Source: Clostridia bacterium
Lineage (GTDB): Bacteria; Bacillota; Clostridia; Christensenellales; CAG-138
NCBI GenBank assembly: GCA_017538255.1
Contig: JAFYJD010000012.1
Coordinates: forward strand, 97,118-161,117
Direction: 5' to 3'
DNA: 64,000 nt
Each line of letters starts with the position of its first letter. The stretch's first letter is position 1. A program made the translations under genes and the position numbers. The notes under the pieces are model-generated. The model was not told the DNA's origin, did no database searches, and saw only the letters and a program-made list of their open reading frames with translations. Positions 8,046-17,046 of the stretch are shown here, in pieces.

Positions 8046-9875
8046 ATGTGTGGAATAGTCGGATATGTCGGTGATAAAAAAGCTACTCCGATCCTTTTGA
8101 ACGCACTCGAAAAACTTGAATACCGCGGTTATGATTCCGCAGGTATCGCGCTCGTTTCGGAAAACAGTATTGCGATACACAAGACCCGCGGCAGGATCGC
8201 GGATCTTCGCTGCATCATCGAACGGGACCTTGTTGATGATTGCACAGTCGGCATCGGTCATACGCGCTGGGCAACACACGGCGAGCCGTCTGACGTGAAC
8301 TCGCACCCGCATCTTTCGAAGAGCGGCAGGGTAGCGGTCGTTCATAACGGTATCATCGAAAATTATATCGAACTCAAGCATCATCTTGAGTCGCGCGGCC
8401 ACAGTTTTTCAACGGAAACTGATTCTGAAGTCGTTTCCGAACTTATCGATTATTTCTATAATGGCGACCCTGTATCCGCCGTTAGAGAAGCGGAAACTAT
8501 GCTCAAGGGGTCCTATGCGCTCGGCATCATATTTGCGGATTTCCCAGAGCAGCTTATCGCACTAAGAAAAGACAGCCCATTGATCATTGGGGTAGGCAAC
8601 GGCGAAAACTTTATCGCATCCGATATCCCCGCAATACTTAAACACACGCGCAATGTTTTCAGGCTCGGAGAGCGTGAACTCGTCGTGCTGACCGCAAAGC
8701 GTGTTAACGTATTCAACACCTACGGCGAGCGCATCGAACATCAGATCACGCACATTGATTGGGACGCCGCCGCTGCTGAAAAGGGCGGCTACGCTCACTT
8801 TATGATAAAGGAAATAATGGAGCAGCCCGACGCTGTTGCAAAGACCGTTGCCCCGAGGATCGACGAGTGCGGAAATATCGAGCTCGGATTCAAGAACATC
8901 ACCGATGATGACCTTAGGTCCATTAACTCAATTAAGATCACCGCCTGCGGCTCTGCTTACCACGTCGGCGTTGTTGCAAAGTATTTTCTTAAAAATATGC
9001 TCGGCATATCGGTTGAAGCTGAACTCGCATCCGAGTTCAGGTACTGCGACCCGATCGTTGACGATAAAACGCTTGTTATTGTTATAAGTCAATCCGGTGA
9101 AACTCTCGATACCTTGTACGCGCTTCGCGAGGCAAAGAACAAGGGTGGGCGCGTTGTTTCCGTCGTCAATGTTGTCGCAAGCGCAATCGCCAACGAAAGC
9201 GAAGAAGTGCTCTATACTTGGGCCGGCCCGGAGATATCGGTGGCGACCACCAAGGCATACAGCACTCAACTCGTGCTTGTCGAATTACTCGGCATCTATA
9301 TGGCCAAACTTCGCGGAAGTATCAGCAGCGAAAAGGTGTGTGAACTTGTTGGAAGTTTGCAGCGGATACCGTCCAACATCGCGCTTGAACTCCGAGATGT
9401 CCAGTCGATACAATACATCGCTTCACTGTATTTCAACTGTCAGGATGTATTCTTCCTGGGAAGAAATATTGATTATGCGCTTTCGCTTGAGGCTTCGCTC
9501 AAACTTAAGGAGATATCTTACATTCATTCCGAAGCATACGCCGCGGGTGAACTCAAACACGGCACTATATCGCTAATCGAGGAAGGCACCGTTGTGATTG
9601 CTCTGTGCACCTATAGGCCGCTTCTTGAAAAGATGATCTCCAATATCAAAGAGGTAAAAGCGAGGGGCGCCAAGGTCATCGCACTTGTCAACGCCGATGA
9701 TGATCAGACCCAAAATGTTGCTGACCATATTATCAGAATACCCGCTTGCAGCGAAATTGAAGCGTCTTCGCTTGCGATCGTTCCGCTTCAGCTGCTCGCG
9801 TATTATATCGCATCTCTGCGTGGCTGCGATATCGATAAGCCGAGAAATCTCGCAAAATCCGTTACGGTGGAATAA
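8046..9875 (+). CDS. glmS: glutamine-fructose-6-phosphate aminotransferase (isomerizing)
   Basis: Makes glucosamine-6-phosphate from fructose-6-phosphate and glutamine, the first step toward UDP-GlcNAc and peptidoglycan. 609 residues, full length. The N-terminal Ntn glutaminase starts MCGIVGYVG, with Cys2 as nucleophile after Met removal, and has the GHTRWATHG loop. Two SIS sugar-isomerase domains follow (SQSGETLDT; SLEASLKLKEISYIH), and the protein ends with the family tail LAKSVTVE. The ATG at 8046 follows GGAGG. A TATAAT at 8000-8005 lies only ~40 nt upstream, too close for a glmS ribozyme. It overlaps the next gene by one base. Confidence 0.97.
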   Translation: MCGIVGYVGDKKATPILLNALEKLEYRGYDSAGIALVSENSIAIHKTRGRIADLRCIIERDLVDDCTVGIGHTRWATHGEPSDVNSHPHLSKSGRVAVVHNGIIENYIELKHHLESRGHSFSTETDSEVVSELIDYFYNGDPVSAVREAETMLKGSYALGIIFADFPEQLIALRKDSPLIIGVGNGENFIASDIPAILKHTRNVFRLGERELVVLTAKRVNVFNTYGERIEHQITHIDWDAAAAEKGGYAHFMIKEIMEQPDAVAKTVAPRIDECGNIELGFKNITDDDLRSINSIKITACGSAYHVGVVAKYFLKNMLGISVEAELASEFRYCDPIVDDKTLVIVISQSGETLDTLYALREAKNKGGRVVSVVNVVASAIANESEEVLYTWAGPEISVATTKAYSTQLVLVELLGIYMAKLRGSISSEKVCELVGSLQRIPSNIALELRDVQSIQYIASLYFNCQDVFFLGRNIDYALSLEASLKLKEISYIHSEAYAAGELKHGTISLIEEGTVVIALCTYRPLLEKMISNIKEVKARGAKVIALVNADDDQTQNVADHIIRIPACSEIEASSLAIVPLQLLAYYIASLRGCDIDKPRNLAKSVTVE

Positions 9876-11200
9876 TGCGTACCGTTGATATAATCGAAAA
9901 TAAAGTAAAGGGCCTTGAAAACACCCGAGAGGAGATCGAGTTCCTTGTAAACGGTCTGTTAAGCGGTGAAGTTGAGGACTACCAGATGTCCGCTTGGATG
10001 ATGGCTATCCGTTTTAAAGGTATGACCGACCGTGAAACCGCCGACCTGACCGCCGCTATGACGGGCAGCGGCGACACCGTTGATCTCGGTGATATTCCCG
10101 GATTTAAGGTCGACAAGCATTCAACCGGCGGAGTGGGGGATACCACCACTCTTATCGTTGCCCCGCTTGTTGCGGCTTGCGGCGGTGTTGTCGCAAAGAT
10201 GTCCGGGCGTGGACTTGCGCACTCCGGCGGAACGCTCGATAAACTTGAATCCGTACCTGGCGTTAATATCGAACAAAGCATCGACACGTTCAAAGCCATT
10301 GTCAAGCGCATCGGAGTCTGCGTTATTGGGCAATCCTCAGACCTTGATCCGGCCGACAAAAGGATGTATGCCCTGCGCGATGTAACGGGTACAGTTCAGA
10401 GTATTCCGCTTATCGCGTCAAGCATTATGAGCAAAAAAATCGCTTCGGGCGCAGACGGCATCGTGCTCGATGTAAAGACTGGCAACGGAGCGTTTATGGA
10501 AACGCTCGACGACGCAAGAATACTTGCGAAAACAATGGTCGCGATTGGCAAGCATTCAGGGAAAAGAACCGTCGCGCTCATCACCGACATGAATCGCCCC
10601 CTCGGTATGGCTATCGGCAACGGACTCGAACTCAAAGAAGCGATAGAGGCTTTGAGCGGCATAATCCCGCTCGACGATCCGCTGATGCAAGTCTCACTCG
10701 CGCTTGCCGAAAATATGCTTATTATTTCAGGTATAGCCCAAAATGAACTTACCGCTCGCGATATGCTCGTGCAGGCGCTTAAAAGCGGCGATGGCCTAAA
10801 TAAACTGCGCCAAATGATCGAATCACTCGGCGGTTACACCGACTATATCGATGATCCTGAACTCCTTATCAAAACCGAAACAACTGTCTGCGTACCCGCG
10901 CTTAAAAGCGGCTACATAGGTGCAATAGATTCAAAATCTTTGGGTTTGGGCGCAATGCTTCTCGGCGCAGGCCGTGAGGTCGCTTCCGACGTCATCGATC
11001 CGAGCGTAGGCATACTGATGCACAAGCGGTATGGCGATCGCGTTAATAAGGGCGAGCCTATTGCAGAACTTTTTATCAACGACAGATCAAACGAGAGCAG
11101 GGTGATATCGCTCATCGAACAGGCCGTCGTGATACTTGATAAAAAGCCCGAGAATATTCCTTTGATCTATGATATCATCAACGAGGATAATGTGATTTGA
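9875..11200 (+). CDS. pdp: pyrimidine-nucleoside (thymidine) phosphorylase
   Basis: Phosphorolyses uridine and thymidine to the free base and (deoxy)ribose-1-phosphate. 441 residues, usual length. The family signature [19 protein letters not shown] sits near residue 109, and KHSTGGVGD, the phosphate-binding loop, near residue 80. The C-terminal alpha/beta domain is complete. Its ATG overlaps the glmS stop codon (TAATG), which implies translational coupling. Whether it prefers uridine or thymidine cannot be told from this reading. Confidence 0.93.
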   Translation: MRTVDIIENKVKGLENTREEIEFLVNGLLSGEVEDYQMSAWMMAIRFKGMTDRETADLTAAMTGSGDTVDLGDIPGFKVDKHSTGGVGDTTTLIVAPLVAACGGVVAKMSGRGLAHSGGTLDKLESVPGVNIEQSIDTFKAIVKRIGVCVIGQSSDLDPADKRMYALRDVTGTVQSIPLIASSIMSKKIASGADGIVLDVKTGNGAFMETLDDARILAKTMVAIGKHSGKRTVALITDMNRPLGMAIGNGLELKEAIEALSGIIPLDDPLMQVSLALAENMLIISGIAQNELTARDMLVQALKSGDGLNKLRQMIESLGGYTDYIDDPELLIKTETTVCVPALKSGYIGAIDSKSLGLGAMLLGAGREVASDVIDPSVGILMHKRYGDRVNKGEPIAELFINDRSNESRVISLIEQAVVILDKKPENIPLIYDIINEDNVI

Positions 11201-12219
11201 AGACATCTGATTTCTATTATGACCTGCCGCTTGAATTGATCGCGCAGACGCCTTCAGACATACGAAGCAAGTCAAGGTTGCTGGTCTATAACAGGAGCAC
11301 AAAACTTATCGAGGATAAGATCTTTTCCGATATAATCGACTATCTCGAGCCGGGCGACGTGCTTGTTCGCAACACGACGAAGGTCATACCCGCGCGACTG
11401 TTCGGAACTCGTACCGATACCGGCGGGCAGATGGAGTTTCTTTTGCTTAGGCGCATTGACGAAAAGAAATGGGAGTGCCTTGTCAAACCCGGCCGCCGCG
11501 CGAAGGTCGGACTTACTTTCCGCATAAACGACGAACTTTCCGCGACCGTAGTTGAACAGCTCCTCGACGGCAACAGGATAATCGAACTCGATTACCGCGG
11601 CATATTCGAAGAAGTGCTTGACAGAGCGGGTGAAGTGCCGCTTCCGCCGTATATCACCGAAAAACTTGCCGACAGTTCACGCTACCAAACCGTATACGCA
11701 CGCGAAAACGGCTCGGCCGCCGCGCCGACGGCAGGGCTTCATTTTACCGATGAGCTTCTTGCAAAGATCCGTGAAAAAGGCATTTATATCGCGGATGTTT
11801 TGCTCCACGTCGGGCTCGGGACATTCCGCCCCGTATCGGTTGAGAATATCGAAGAGCACCGTATGCATTCGGAGCGTTACGAATGCAGCGAGGAGGCGGC
11901 GTCCGTAATCAACTCCGCGCGCAAAGCGGGCGGACGCATAATCGCCGTCGGTACGACAAGCTGTCGAACGCTTGAAAGCATCGCGGACGATGACGGCGTT
12001 GTTCACCCGGGAAGCGGCTCTACCGATATTTTCATTAAACCGGGGTATCGCTTCAAAGCGGTCGACGCGCTGATAACCAATTTTCATCTGCCGGAGTCAA
12101 CGCTTTTGATGCTGATCAGCGCATTCTCCTCGCGCGATGAAGTTATGCGCATCTACGCTCACGCGATTGCTGAAAGATACAGATTCTTTTCCTTTGGCGA
12201 CGCTTCGTTCTTTATTTGA
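11197..12219 (+). CDS. queA: S-adenosylmethionine:tRNA ribosyltransferase-isomerase QueA
   Basis: Transfers and rearranges the ribosyl group of SAM onto preQ1 in tRNA, forming epoxyqueuosine. 340 residues. The start is the characteristic [17 protein letters not shown], here from a TTG overlapping the pdp stop codon. Typical motifs are [31 protein letters not shown] and [12 protein letters not shown]. Immediately followed by tgt, the other half of the queuosine insertion pathway. Confidence 0.96.
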   Translation: MKTSDFYYDLPLELIAQTPSDIRSKSRLLVYNRSTKLIEDKIFSDIIDYLEPGDVLVRNTTKVIPARLFGTRTDTGGQMEFLLLRRIDEKKWECLVKPGRRAKVGLTFRINDELSATVVEQLLDGNRIIELDYRGIFEEVLDRAGEVPLPPYITEKLADSSRYQTVYARENGSAAAPTAGLHFTDELLAKIREKGIYIADVLLHVGLGTFRPVSVENIEEHRMHSERYECSEEAASVINSARKAGGRIIAVGTTSCRTLESIADDDGVVHPGSGSTDIFIKPGYRFKAVDALITNFHLPESTLLMLISAFSSRDEVMRIYAHAIAERYRFFSFGDASFFI

Positions 12220-12237
12220 TATTGAAAGGCTTTAGTT

Positions 12238-13356
12238 ATGGAATCTCACGTTCGTTATGAACTTATAAGCACCTGCAAACAATCCGGCGCGAGACGCGGC
12301 AGGCTTCACACGCCGCACGGTATGATCGAAACGCCTTGTTTTATGGCTGTCGGAACACAGGCGACTGTCAAGGCTATGACGCCGCGCGATCTTAAGGAGG
12401 TCGGCGCGGGCATCGTGCTTGCAAATACCTATCATCTTCATCTTCGTCCCGGCCACCAACTCGTAAAGGAATGCGGCGGGCTGCACGAGTTTTCTCAATG
12501 GCACGGTCCTATGCTCACGGACAGCGGCGGGTTTCAGGTTTTCAGCCTTGCGGCGATGAACAAGATCACCGAGGAAGGCGTTGAGTTCAGTTCGCATATC
12601 GATGGGCACAAGATGTTCTTTACACCGGAATACGTGATGGAGATCGAGCAGGCGCTCGGCGCGGATATCGCAATGGCGTTTGACGAATGCGCTCCGGCCG
12701 ACTGCGACAGGGCCTACACGATCGCAGCGATGAATCGCACTCATCGTTGGGCGCAAAGATGCAAATCAAGCCACACCCGCGCGGATCAGGCGCTTTTCGG
12801 AATAATCCAGGGCGGTATGTTTGCGGATCTTAGGATCGAGAGCACCAAGGTGCTGACCGATATGGATTTTCCCGGCTACGGTATAGGCGGGCTTTCCGTC
12901 GGAGAGCCAAAACCCGTGATGTACGAGATGCTCGAAAGCTTAATGCCGCATATGCCCGTAAATAAGCCTCATTATCTTATGGGCGTCGGCAGTCCCGATT
13001 GCCTTGTGGAGGGTTCTATGCGCGGCATCGATATGTTCGATTGCGTGCTTCAAACGCGTTCCGCTCGAAACGGGCTCGCATTCACATTCGACGGCAAAAA
13101 GATGCTTAGAAACGCCGAGTTCGCGCACGATATGCGTCCCATTGAAGAAGGCTGCGACTGCTATGCCTGCCGCAACTTCTCGCGCGCGTACATCAGGCAT
13201 TTGATCAAGGCGGGAGAGATCCTCGCGGCCCAGCTTATCACGATGCATAATCTTCGCTTTACTTATCGACTTATGGAGGGCGTTCGCTCAGCGATAGAAG
13301 AAAACAGGCTCGTTGACTATCGCAACGAACTTTTACTCCGCGGTGCATTCAATTGA
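12238..13356 (+). CDS. tgt: tRNA-guanine transglycosylase
   Basis: Exchanges G34 of Asp/Asn/His/Tyr tRNAs for preQ1. 372 residues with a TIM-barrel core. The active-site aspartates lie in [11 protein letters not shown] (near residue 95) and [13 protein letters not shown] (near residue 265). The zinc site near residue 305 follows the C-x-C-x2-C...H pattern ([17 protein letters not shown]). ATG start, tightly linked behind queA; the stop overlaps the tsaE start (TGATG). Confidence 0.97.
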   Translation: MESHVRYELISTCKQSGARRGRLHTPHGMIETPCFMAVGTQATVKAMTPRDLKEVGAGIVLANTYHLHLRPGHQLVKECGGLHEFSQWHGPMLTDSGGFQVFSLAAMNKITEEGVEFSSHIDGHKMFFTPEYVMEIEQALGADIAMAFDECAPADCDRAYTIAAMNRTHRWAQRCKSSHTRADQALFGIIQGGMFADLRIESTKVLTDMDFPGYGIGGLSVGEPKPVMYEMLESLMPHMPVNKPHYLMGVGSPDCLVEGSMRGIDMFDCVLQTRSARNGLAFTFDGKKMLRNAEFAHDMRPIEEGCDCYACRNFSRAYIRHLIKAGEILAAQLITMHNLRFTYRLMEGVRSAIEENRLVDYRNELLLRGAFN

Positions 13357-13814
13357 TGAACAGAAGTTTTATAATTAAAAACGAACGCGAAATGCAGGGT
13401 TTAGCTTCATCGCTCGCTAATACTGTTTCAAACGGTATGTTCATTGCGCTGTTTGGCGATATGGGGGCGGGGAAAACGACGTTTATCAGATATTTTGCCG
13501 CCGAACTTGGGATCGATTCTGTCGCAAGTCCGACCTTCACCGTCGTAAGAAACTATGTTTCAGATTCGATCAATATCGCTCATTTTGACTGTTATCGGCT
13601 TTCGGGCGCGGATGAACTCTACGCTCTCGGATTTGAAGACTATCTGGATGGTGAGTCGCTTATCGCTATGGAATGGTCGGAGAACTGTTTTGACGCGCTG
13701 CCTGAACAGCGCCTTGAAATACACATAAATGGCTCCGGCTGCGATCCGCGTGAAGTAGCGCTAATCTCATACGGATGTGAATATGACGCGATCGTCGATG
13801 GGATAGAACTATGA
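13356..13814 (+). CDS. tsaE: tRNA threonylcarbamoyladenosine biosynthesis ATPase TsaE
   Basis: ATPase partner of the TsaB-TsaD complex that makes t6A37 in ANN-reading tRNAs. 152 residues. The Walker A loop GDMGAGKTTFIR sits near residue 33. Family segments SPTFTVVRNY and HFDCYRLSGADELYALGFEDYL, and a closing EWSEN, are all present. The ATG at 13356 overlaps the tgt stop; the preceding TTG is in frame but not needed. Confidence 0.95.
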   Translation: MNRSFIIKNEREMQGLASSLANTVSNGMFIALFGDMGAGKTTFIRYFAAELGIDSVASPTFTVVRNYVSDSINIAHFDCYRLSGADELYALGFEDYLDGESLIAMEWSENCFDALPEQRLEIHINGSGCDPREVALISYGCEYDAIVDGIEL

Positions 13815-14413
13815 ACATCCTTGCGGTTTCAACATCACAAAAACATCCATCTGTCGCGCTGATGCTCGGCGATAGACTCTATACGTTTGTCGACGAAAGC
13901 GGCTCGCAGCATTCTGTTGCATTAACCAATGCAGTCGACCTAATTATGACCGAAACAAACGCGTCTTACTGCACCCTTGACTGTCTTGCAGTTGACGTTG
14001 GACCGGGCTCGTTTACAGGCGTTCGCATCGGGATAGCGTTTATAAACGCGCTTGCTTACTCGCTTAATAAAAAGGTTATCCCTGTTTCATCGCTCCGTGC
14101 GCTTCGTTGTCTTGCGGAAAACAGGAACTCGAAGGTTTTAACGGCGCTTGACGCAAGAAACGGGAATGGCTACTATGCGCTCTTTGACGGCGGGAAAACG
14201 GTCGTTGAGCCGTCGCCGTGCGTACTTGGCGAGATAGCGCCGCTTGCGGATGAATGCGATGGGGTGCTTGGCGACTGCTTTATGCGAAGCGATGTATTCA
14301 CAGCGGAGCATATCCTCGCGGAGGCTTGCTTGTCCGCGGATTCTGCTGCGGACTGCGCCGCGGCGATGTACCTGCGGCCTTCGCAGGCGGAACGCCTCAA
14401 AAAGCCAGACTGA
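13811..14413 (+). CDS. tsaB: tRNA threonylcarbamoyladenosine biosynthesis protein TsaB
   Basis: Scaffold that dimerises with TsaD in t6A synthesis. 200 residues, a little shorter than most. It starts MNILAVSTSQKHPSVALM and carries the family motif GPGSFTGVRIGIAF near residue 59 and the DARNGNGYYALF segment. It overlaps tsaE by ATGA. The rimI and tsaD genes that commonly follow are absent here; instead a convergent spoIIID begins 2 nt after the stop, with no terminator between them. Confidence 0.93.
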   Translation: MNILAVSTSQKHPSVALMLGDRLYTFVDESGSQHSVALTNAVDLIMTETNASYCTLDCLAVDVGPGSFTGVRIGIAFINALAYSLNKKVIPVSSLRALRCLAENRNSKVLTALDARNGNGYYALFDGGKTVVEPSPCVLGEIAPLADECDGVLGDCFMRSDVFTAEHILAEACLSADSAADCAAAMYLRPSQAERLKKPD

Positions 14414-14414
14414 T

Positions 14415-14681
14415 TCACGCGCCCTCGGCTCTGTCGCCGGAATGGTACTTAAGATAGGTCGCGCGACCGCCGCGTATATGGCGTTCTTCCTTGTTGATAT
14501 CAAGAACTGCCGATACGCGCTCGGCGAGTCCCTTGTTGATCTGCCTGAGCCGTTCCGTAACATCCTTGTGTACAGTGGACTTGGAAACGCCGAAAACGCC
14601 CGCGGCTGCGCGTACCGTAGCGCCCGTTTCAATTATGTAGTCTGCGATGTCCAAAACTCTGGATTCGATATAGATATTCAA
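14415..14681 (-). CDS. spoIIID: sporulation transcription factor SpoIIID
   Basis: Mother-cell DNA-binding regulator acting with sigma-E and sigma-K genes during sporulation. The 88-residue product matches the family over its whole length: helix-turn-helix TVRAAAGVFGVSKSTVHKDV, then TERLRQIN, and the basic tail HIRGGRATYLKYH. The TTG at 14681 is chosen because GGAGG sits 9 nt upstream; the in-frame extension to 14711 has a non-family N-terminus. A sigma-E-like promoter lies at 14726-14755, which fits the family's known control. Confidence 0.95.
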   Translation of the reverse strand: MNIYIESRVLDIADYIIETGATVRAAAGVFGVSKSTVHKDVTERLRQINKGLAERVSAVLDINKEERHIRGGRATYLKYHSGDRAEGA

Positions 14682-14725
14682 AACCGATGGCCTCCAAAAC
14701 AGGATCAGCATTTGCTGTCTTCTGT

Positions 14726-14755
14726 AATGTATGCAGATATCGGTGTTTTAATACC
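14726..14755 (-). promoter_or_regulatory. candidate sigma-E promoter of spoIIID
   Basis: On the minus strand GGTATTA, a 15-nt spacer and CATACATT resemble the mother-cell sigma-E consensus (-35 KMATATT-like, -10 CATACANT). The predicted start is ~40 nt upstream of the TTG. Confidence 0.5.
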
Positions 14756-14785
14756 CATGATTTAGAAAGTGTTGAACGGTGTAAA

Positions 14786-15541
14786 ATGCAGGATACAAAG
14801 ACTTGCGAAACAAGATTTTCAAGAACGGAGATGCTTCTTGGCAAAGAGGCGGTAAGGTCGCTGGCCTCCCGCCGAGTTGCAGTATTCGGCGTTGGCGGAG
14901 TCGGCGGGTTTGCTGTTGAGGCGCTTGTCCGAAGCGGCATCGGCTTTCTCGACCTTATCGACAGCGACAAGGTCTGTCTGTCCAACCTCAATCGCCAGAT
15001 AATCGCAACAGAAAATACGCTTGGTATGTATAAGGTCGACGCGGCGCGGGACAGAGCACTTTCGATAAACCCCGAATGCATCGTAAACACCCATAAGGTA
15101 TTCTATCTTCCGGAAACAGCGGATATGTTCGATTTTACCGAATACGACTACATAATCGACGCCATTGATACCGTTAGCGGCAAACTGATGCTTGTTGAGG
15201 CGGCAAACGCTGCCGGTGTGCCGATAATCTGCTCGATGGGCGCGGGCAACAAGCTCGATCCTACGGCGTTTCGGGTGGCGGACATCTATAAAACCTCCGT
15301 CTGCCCCCTTGCGCGCGTGATGCGGCGAGAACTGAAAAAACGCGGCATAAAGAAGTTGAAGGTCGTCTACTCAACAGAGGAGCCTGTTGAGCACAAGGAT
15401 TCGGATATCGAATACGAAAAGAGCCTTCTGCCCTTGGGTTCCAAACGGCGCGCTACACCGGGTTCAGTTGCATTCGTGCCGTCAGTCGTCGGGCTTATAA
15501 TAGCCGGAAAAGTAATTAAGGATTTAACGAAACAAGTATAA
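14786..15541 (+). CDS. tcdA: tRNA threonylcarbamoyladenosine dehydratase (E1-like, TcdA)
   Basis: ATP-dependent enzyme that cyclises t6A37 to ct6A. 251 residues, ThiF/MoeB/E1 fold. The nucleotide loop VFGVGGVGGFAVEAL is near residue 33, then DSDKVCLSNLNRQI and the DAIDTVSGK segment. The closing GSVAFVPSVVGLIIAGKVI is typical of the YgdL/TcdA branch. It lacks the CxxC zinc pairs of MoeB/ThiF. The ribosome site before ATG 14786 is weak. It is divergent from spoIIID and 370 nt from tsaB, so all steps visible here act on the same nucleotide of tRNA. Confidence 0.9.
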   Translation: MQDTKTCETRFSRTEMLLGKEAVRSLASRRVAVFGVGGVGGFAVEALVRSGIGFLDLIDSDKVCLSNLNRQIIATENTLGMYKVDAARDRALSINPECIVNTHKVFYLPETADMFDFTEYDYIIDAIDTVSGKLMLVEAANAAGVPIICSMGAGNKLDPTAFRVADIYKTSVCPLARVMRRELKKRGIKKLKVVYSTEEPVEHKDSDIEYEKSLLPLGSKRRATPGSVAFVPSVVGLIIAGKVIKDLTKQV

Positions 15542-15559
15542 TATATAATAAAGCATCCC

Positions 15560-15588
15560 TTGACAAACGAACTAATGCCTTGTATAAT
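15560..15588 (+). promoter_or_regulatory. perfect-consensus sigma-A promoter of the secreted-protein cassette
   Basis: TTGACA, exactly 17 nt, TATAAT, 35 nt upstream of the protease ATG. Both hexamers match consensus completely, implying strong or repressor-controlled transcription. Confidence 0.88.
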
Positions 15589-15622
15589 AATTATATCAAT
15601 ACTTAACAGGAGGTTAATTCAT

Positions 15623-16156
15623 ATGCATCGGATGATAAAAACTATATGTATTATAGTAGTTGTCTGTCTGTTGTTTGCAACATCAGGTGCATCAGCTGCA
15701 CAGTATATCTATTACGATTCAGGACTGAGATCGCCAATTGTAGTTGTAAATGTAATTGATGCCATGGGTGTTTTCGGAATTGCACAGACTAAATGGCACA
15801 ACACTAACACATGTGTTCAGATTGTTCAGGGCACAGGAAACGATGTTAGCACGATTGTGGCAGAGAATCTTGCGTCAAGTTGGTACGGGTGCTATACACC
15901 GCTTAGTAGGGAGCATCTGTTCTTTTGGGGAAGAGCCTATAAGTGCAAGATTACACTGAATACTCAACTATTAGCGAACAAATCAGCAACTTTTCGTGCG
16001 AGCGTTCTCGTGCACGAGTTTGGACATGCTTTCTGTTTAGATGATAATCCCTCGAGCGGGAATCTATCTATAATGAATTATGATCGGGATCGAAACTATT
16101 TATCTTGGCCGACTACAGATGATATCGCTGGCGTCAATTACGCATACGGAGAATAA
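15623..16156 (+). CDS. secreted matrixin-like zinc metalloprotease
   Basis: 177 residues. An N-terminal signal peptide (residues 1-25, basic start then ICIIVVVCLLF, cleavage near ASA-A) exports the protein. The zinc site HEFGHAFCLDD (residues 131-141) gives His131, Glu132, His135 and a likely third ligand Asp141. A Met-turn (Met151 in SIMNYD) and the C-terminal DDIAGVNYAYG follow the M10 matrixin layout. The usual third ligand in matrixins is His, so Asp here is a variant. The ATG at 15623 follows AGGAGG. The gene is AT-richer than its neighbours, and a lipoprotein gene follows after 11 nt. Confidence 0.85.
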   Translation: MHRMIKTICIIVVVCLLFATSGASAAQYIYYDSGLRSPIVVVNVIDAMGVFGIAQTKWHNTNTCVQIVQGTGNDVSTIVAENLASSWYGCYTPLSREHLFFWGRAYKCKITLNTQLLANKSATFRASVLVHEFGHAFCLDDNPSSGNLSIMNYDRDRNYLSWPTTDDIAGVNYAYGE

Positions 16157-16167
16157 GGAGGCATAAT

Positions 16168-16761
16168 ATGAAAAAGTTTTTTATGACCATACTGCGATCG
16201 GTTGCTTCTGTTGGAACAGTATTTTTAATGCTTTCGCTTGCCGCGTGCGGACAGTTTGCGGGTGAACAGTCAATGTATCATGCAGATTATCCGTACTTCA
16301 GCAGTATTGATGAGTTAACCGCAGAAGCCGATCTGATCATCATCGGAGAGACCGTATCTGCAAATAATGTGGAAAAGTTGAAAACATCATCGGATTCTGA
16401 TGATGCACTGCCTTATACTATGTGTGAGGTTAGAATCTCACAGGTTATAAAGGGCACGGCCGAAGTAGGGGAAATCATTACCGTAAAACAGTTTGGCGAT
16501 TTTAAAAAAATGCCGGATTCCGCCCTCAAGGAACTTGACGGTTACATTAAGAAAGATTCTACTAACTTGATGTTTTTGCGCGTGTTTGACGGTGTTCCAT
16601 CCGAACCTTTGAGCCCATACCAAGGCGTTGTTTCTATTGAAAACGGGAAACTCGTCAGCAAAAGCAAGTATTCTTTATTCGGGTTTGAGAATAATGAATC
16701 TGTCGAGGACGCTGTGGACAGCATCGGTGCTGTAATAGAAATAAGAAGCAAAGGCGATTGA
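16168..16761 (+). CDS. predicted lipoprotein, unknown function
   Basis: 197 residues with a lipoprotein signal peptide: basic MKKFF, a hydrophobic core, and lipobox L-A-A-C with Cys27 as the lipidated residue. The mature part (about 170 residues) has a beta-rich look (CEVRISQVIKGTAEVGEIITVKQFG) seen in several short Clostridial lipoproteins, but no named domain is recognised. The ATG has TAAGGAGG 8 nt upstream. It is co-transcribed with the matrixin-like protease, so it may be its substrate, anchor or inhibitor; this is inference. Confidence 0.85.
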   Translation: MKKFFMTILRSVASVGTVFLMLSLAACGQFAGEQSMYHADYPYFSSIDELTAEADLIIIGETVSANNVEKLKTSSDSDDALPYTMCEVRISQVIKGTAEVGEIITVKQFGDFKKMPDSALKELDGYIKKDSTNLMFLRVFDGVPSEPLSPYQGVVSIENGKLVSKSKYSLFGFENNESVEDAVDSIGAVIEIRSKGD

Positions 16762-16960
16762 CTTAATTACGAAAAATCTTTTTCGCCTGTGCGGTATCAT
16801 AGCGGCATTATCTATGTTGCTTGCTTCTGTTTCGCTCTTTACGCCTGCGATAAAGATTAGCGTGGCGACTACCGATGCGGTTGCGCTTGTGTCGGCGGCA
16901 GCGAGCAGTATAATCAACTCGCTTTACGACCGGTTATTTCGACAATTTAATTATACATGA
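16757..16960 (+). CDS. possible short secreted or membrane peptide, start unclear
   Basis: An open frame of about 67 codons follows the lipoprotein gene with a 5-base overlap. It reads like a signal peptide: basic residues, then CGIIAALSMLLASVSLF, then a short serine/alanine-rich tail ending RQFNY. No ATG, GTG or TTG with a ribosome site opens it; the first ATG (16808) would remove the basic start. It may use an unusual ATT start, be the decayed end of a longer gene, or be chance. Low confidence. Confidence 0.3.
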   Translation: MDLITKNLFRLCGIIAALSMLLASVSLFTPAIKISVATTDAVALVSAAASSIINSLYDRLFRQFNYT

Positions 16961-16967
16961 AAACAGC

Positions 16968-16999
16968 AGACCGGGCAACCATTGTGGATCGCCCGGTCT
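16968..16999 (-). terminator. terminator-like hairpin after the EF-G paralogue
   Basis: AGACCGGGC and GCCCGGTCT form a 9-bp stem with a 14-nt loop. The minus strand then reads GCTGTTTTC, a weak T-tract. It lies 48 nt past the EF-G stop and also closes the plus-strand cassette. Confidence 0.6.
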
Positions 17000-17046
17000 A
17001 ATTCTATCGGAGTTTAATTCAACACCCAAAGTTATCCTCTGATGGA

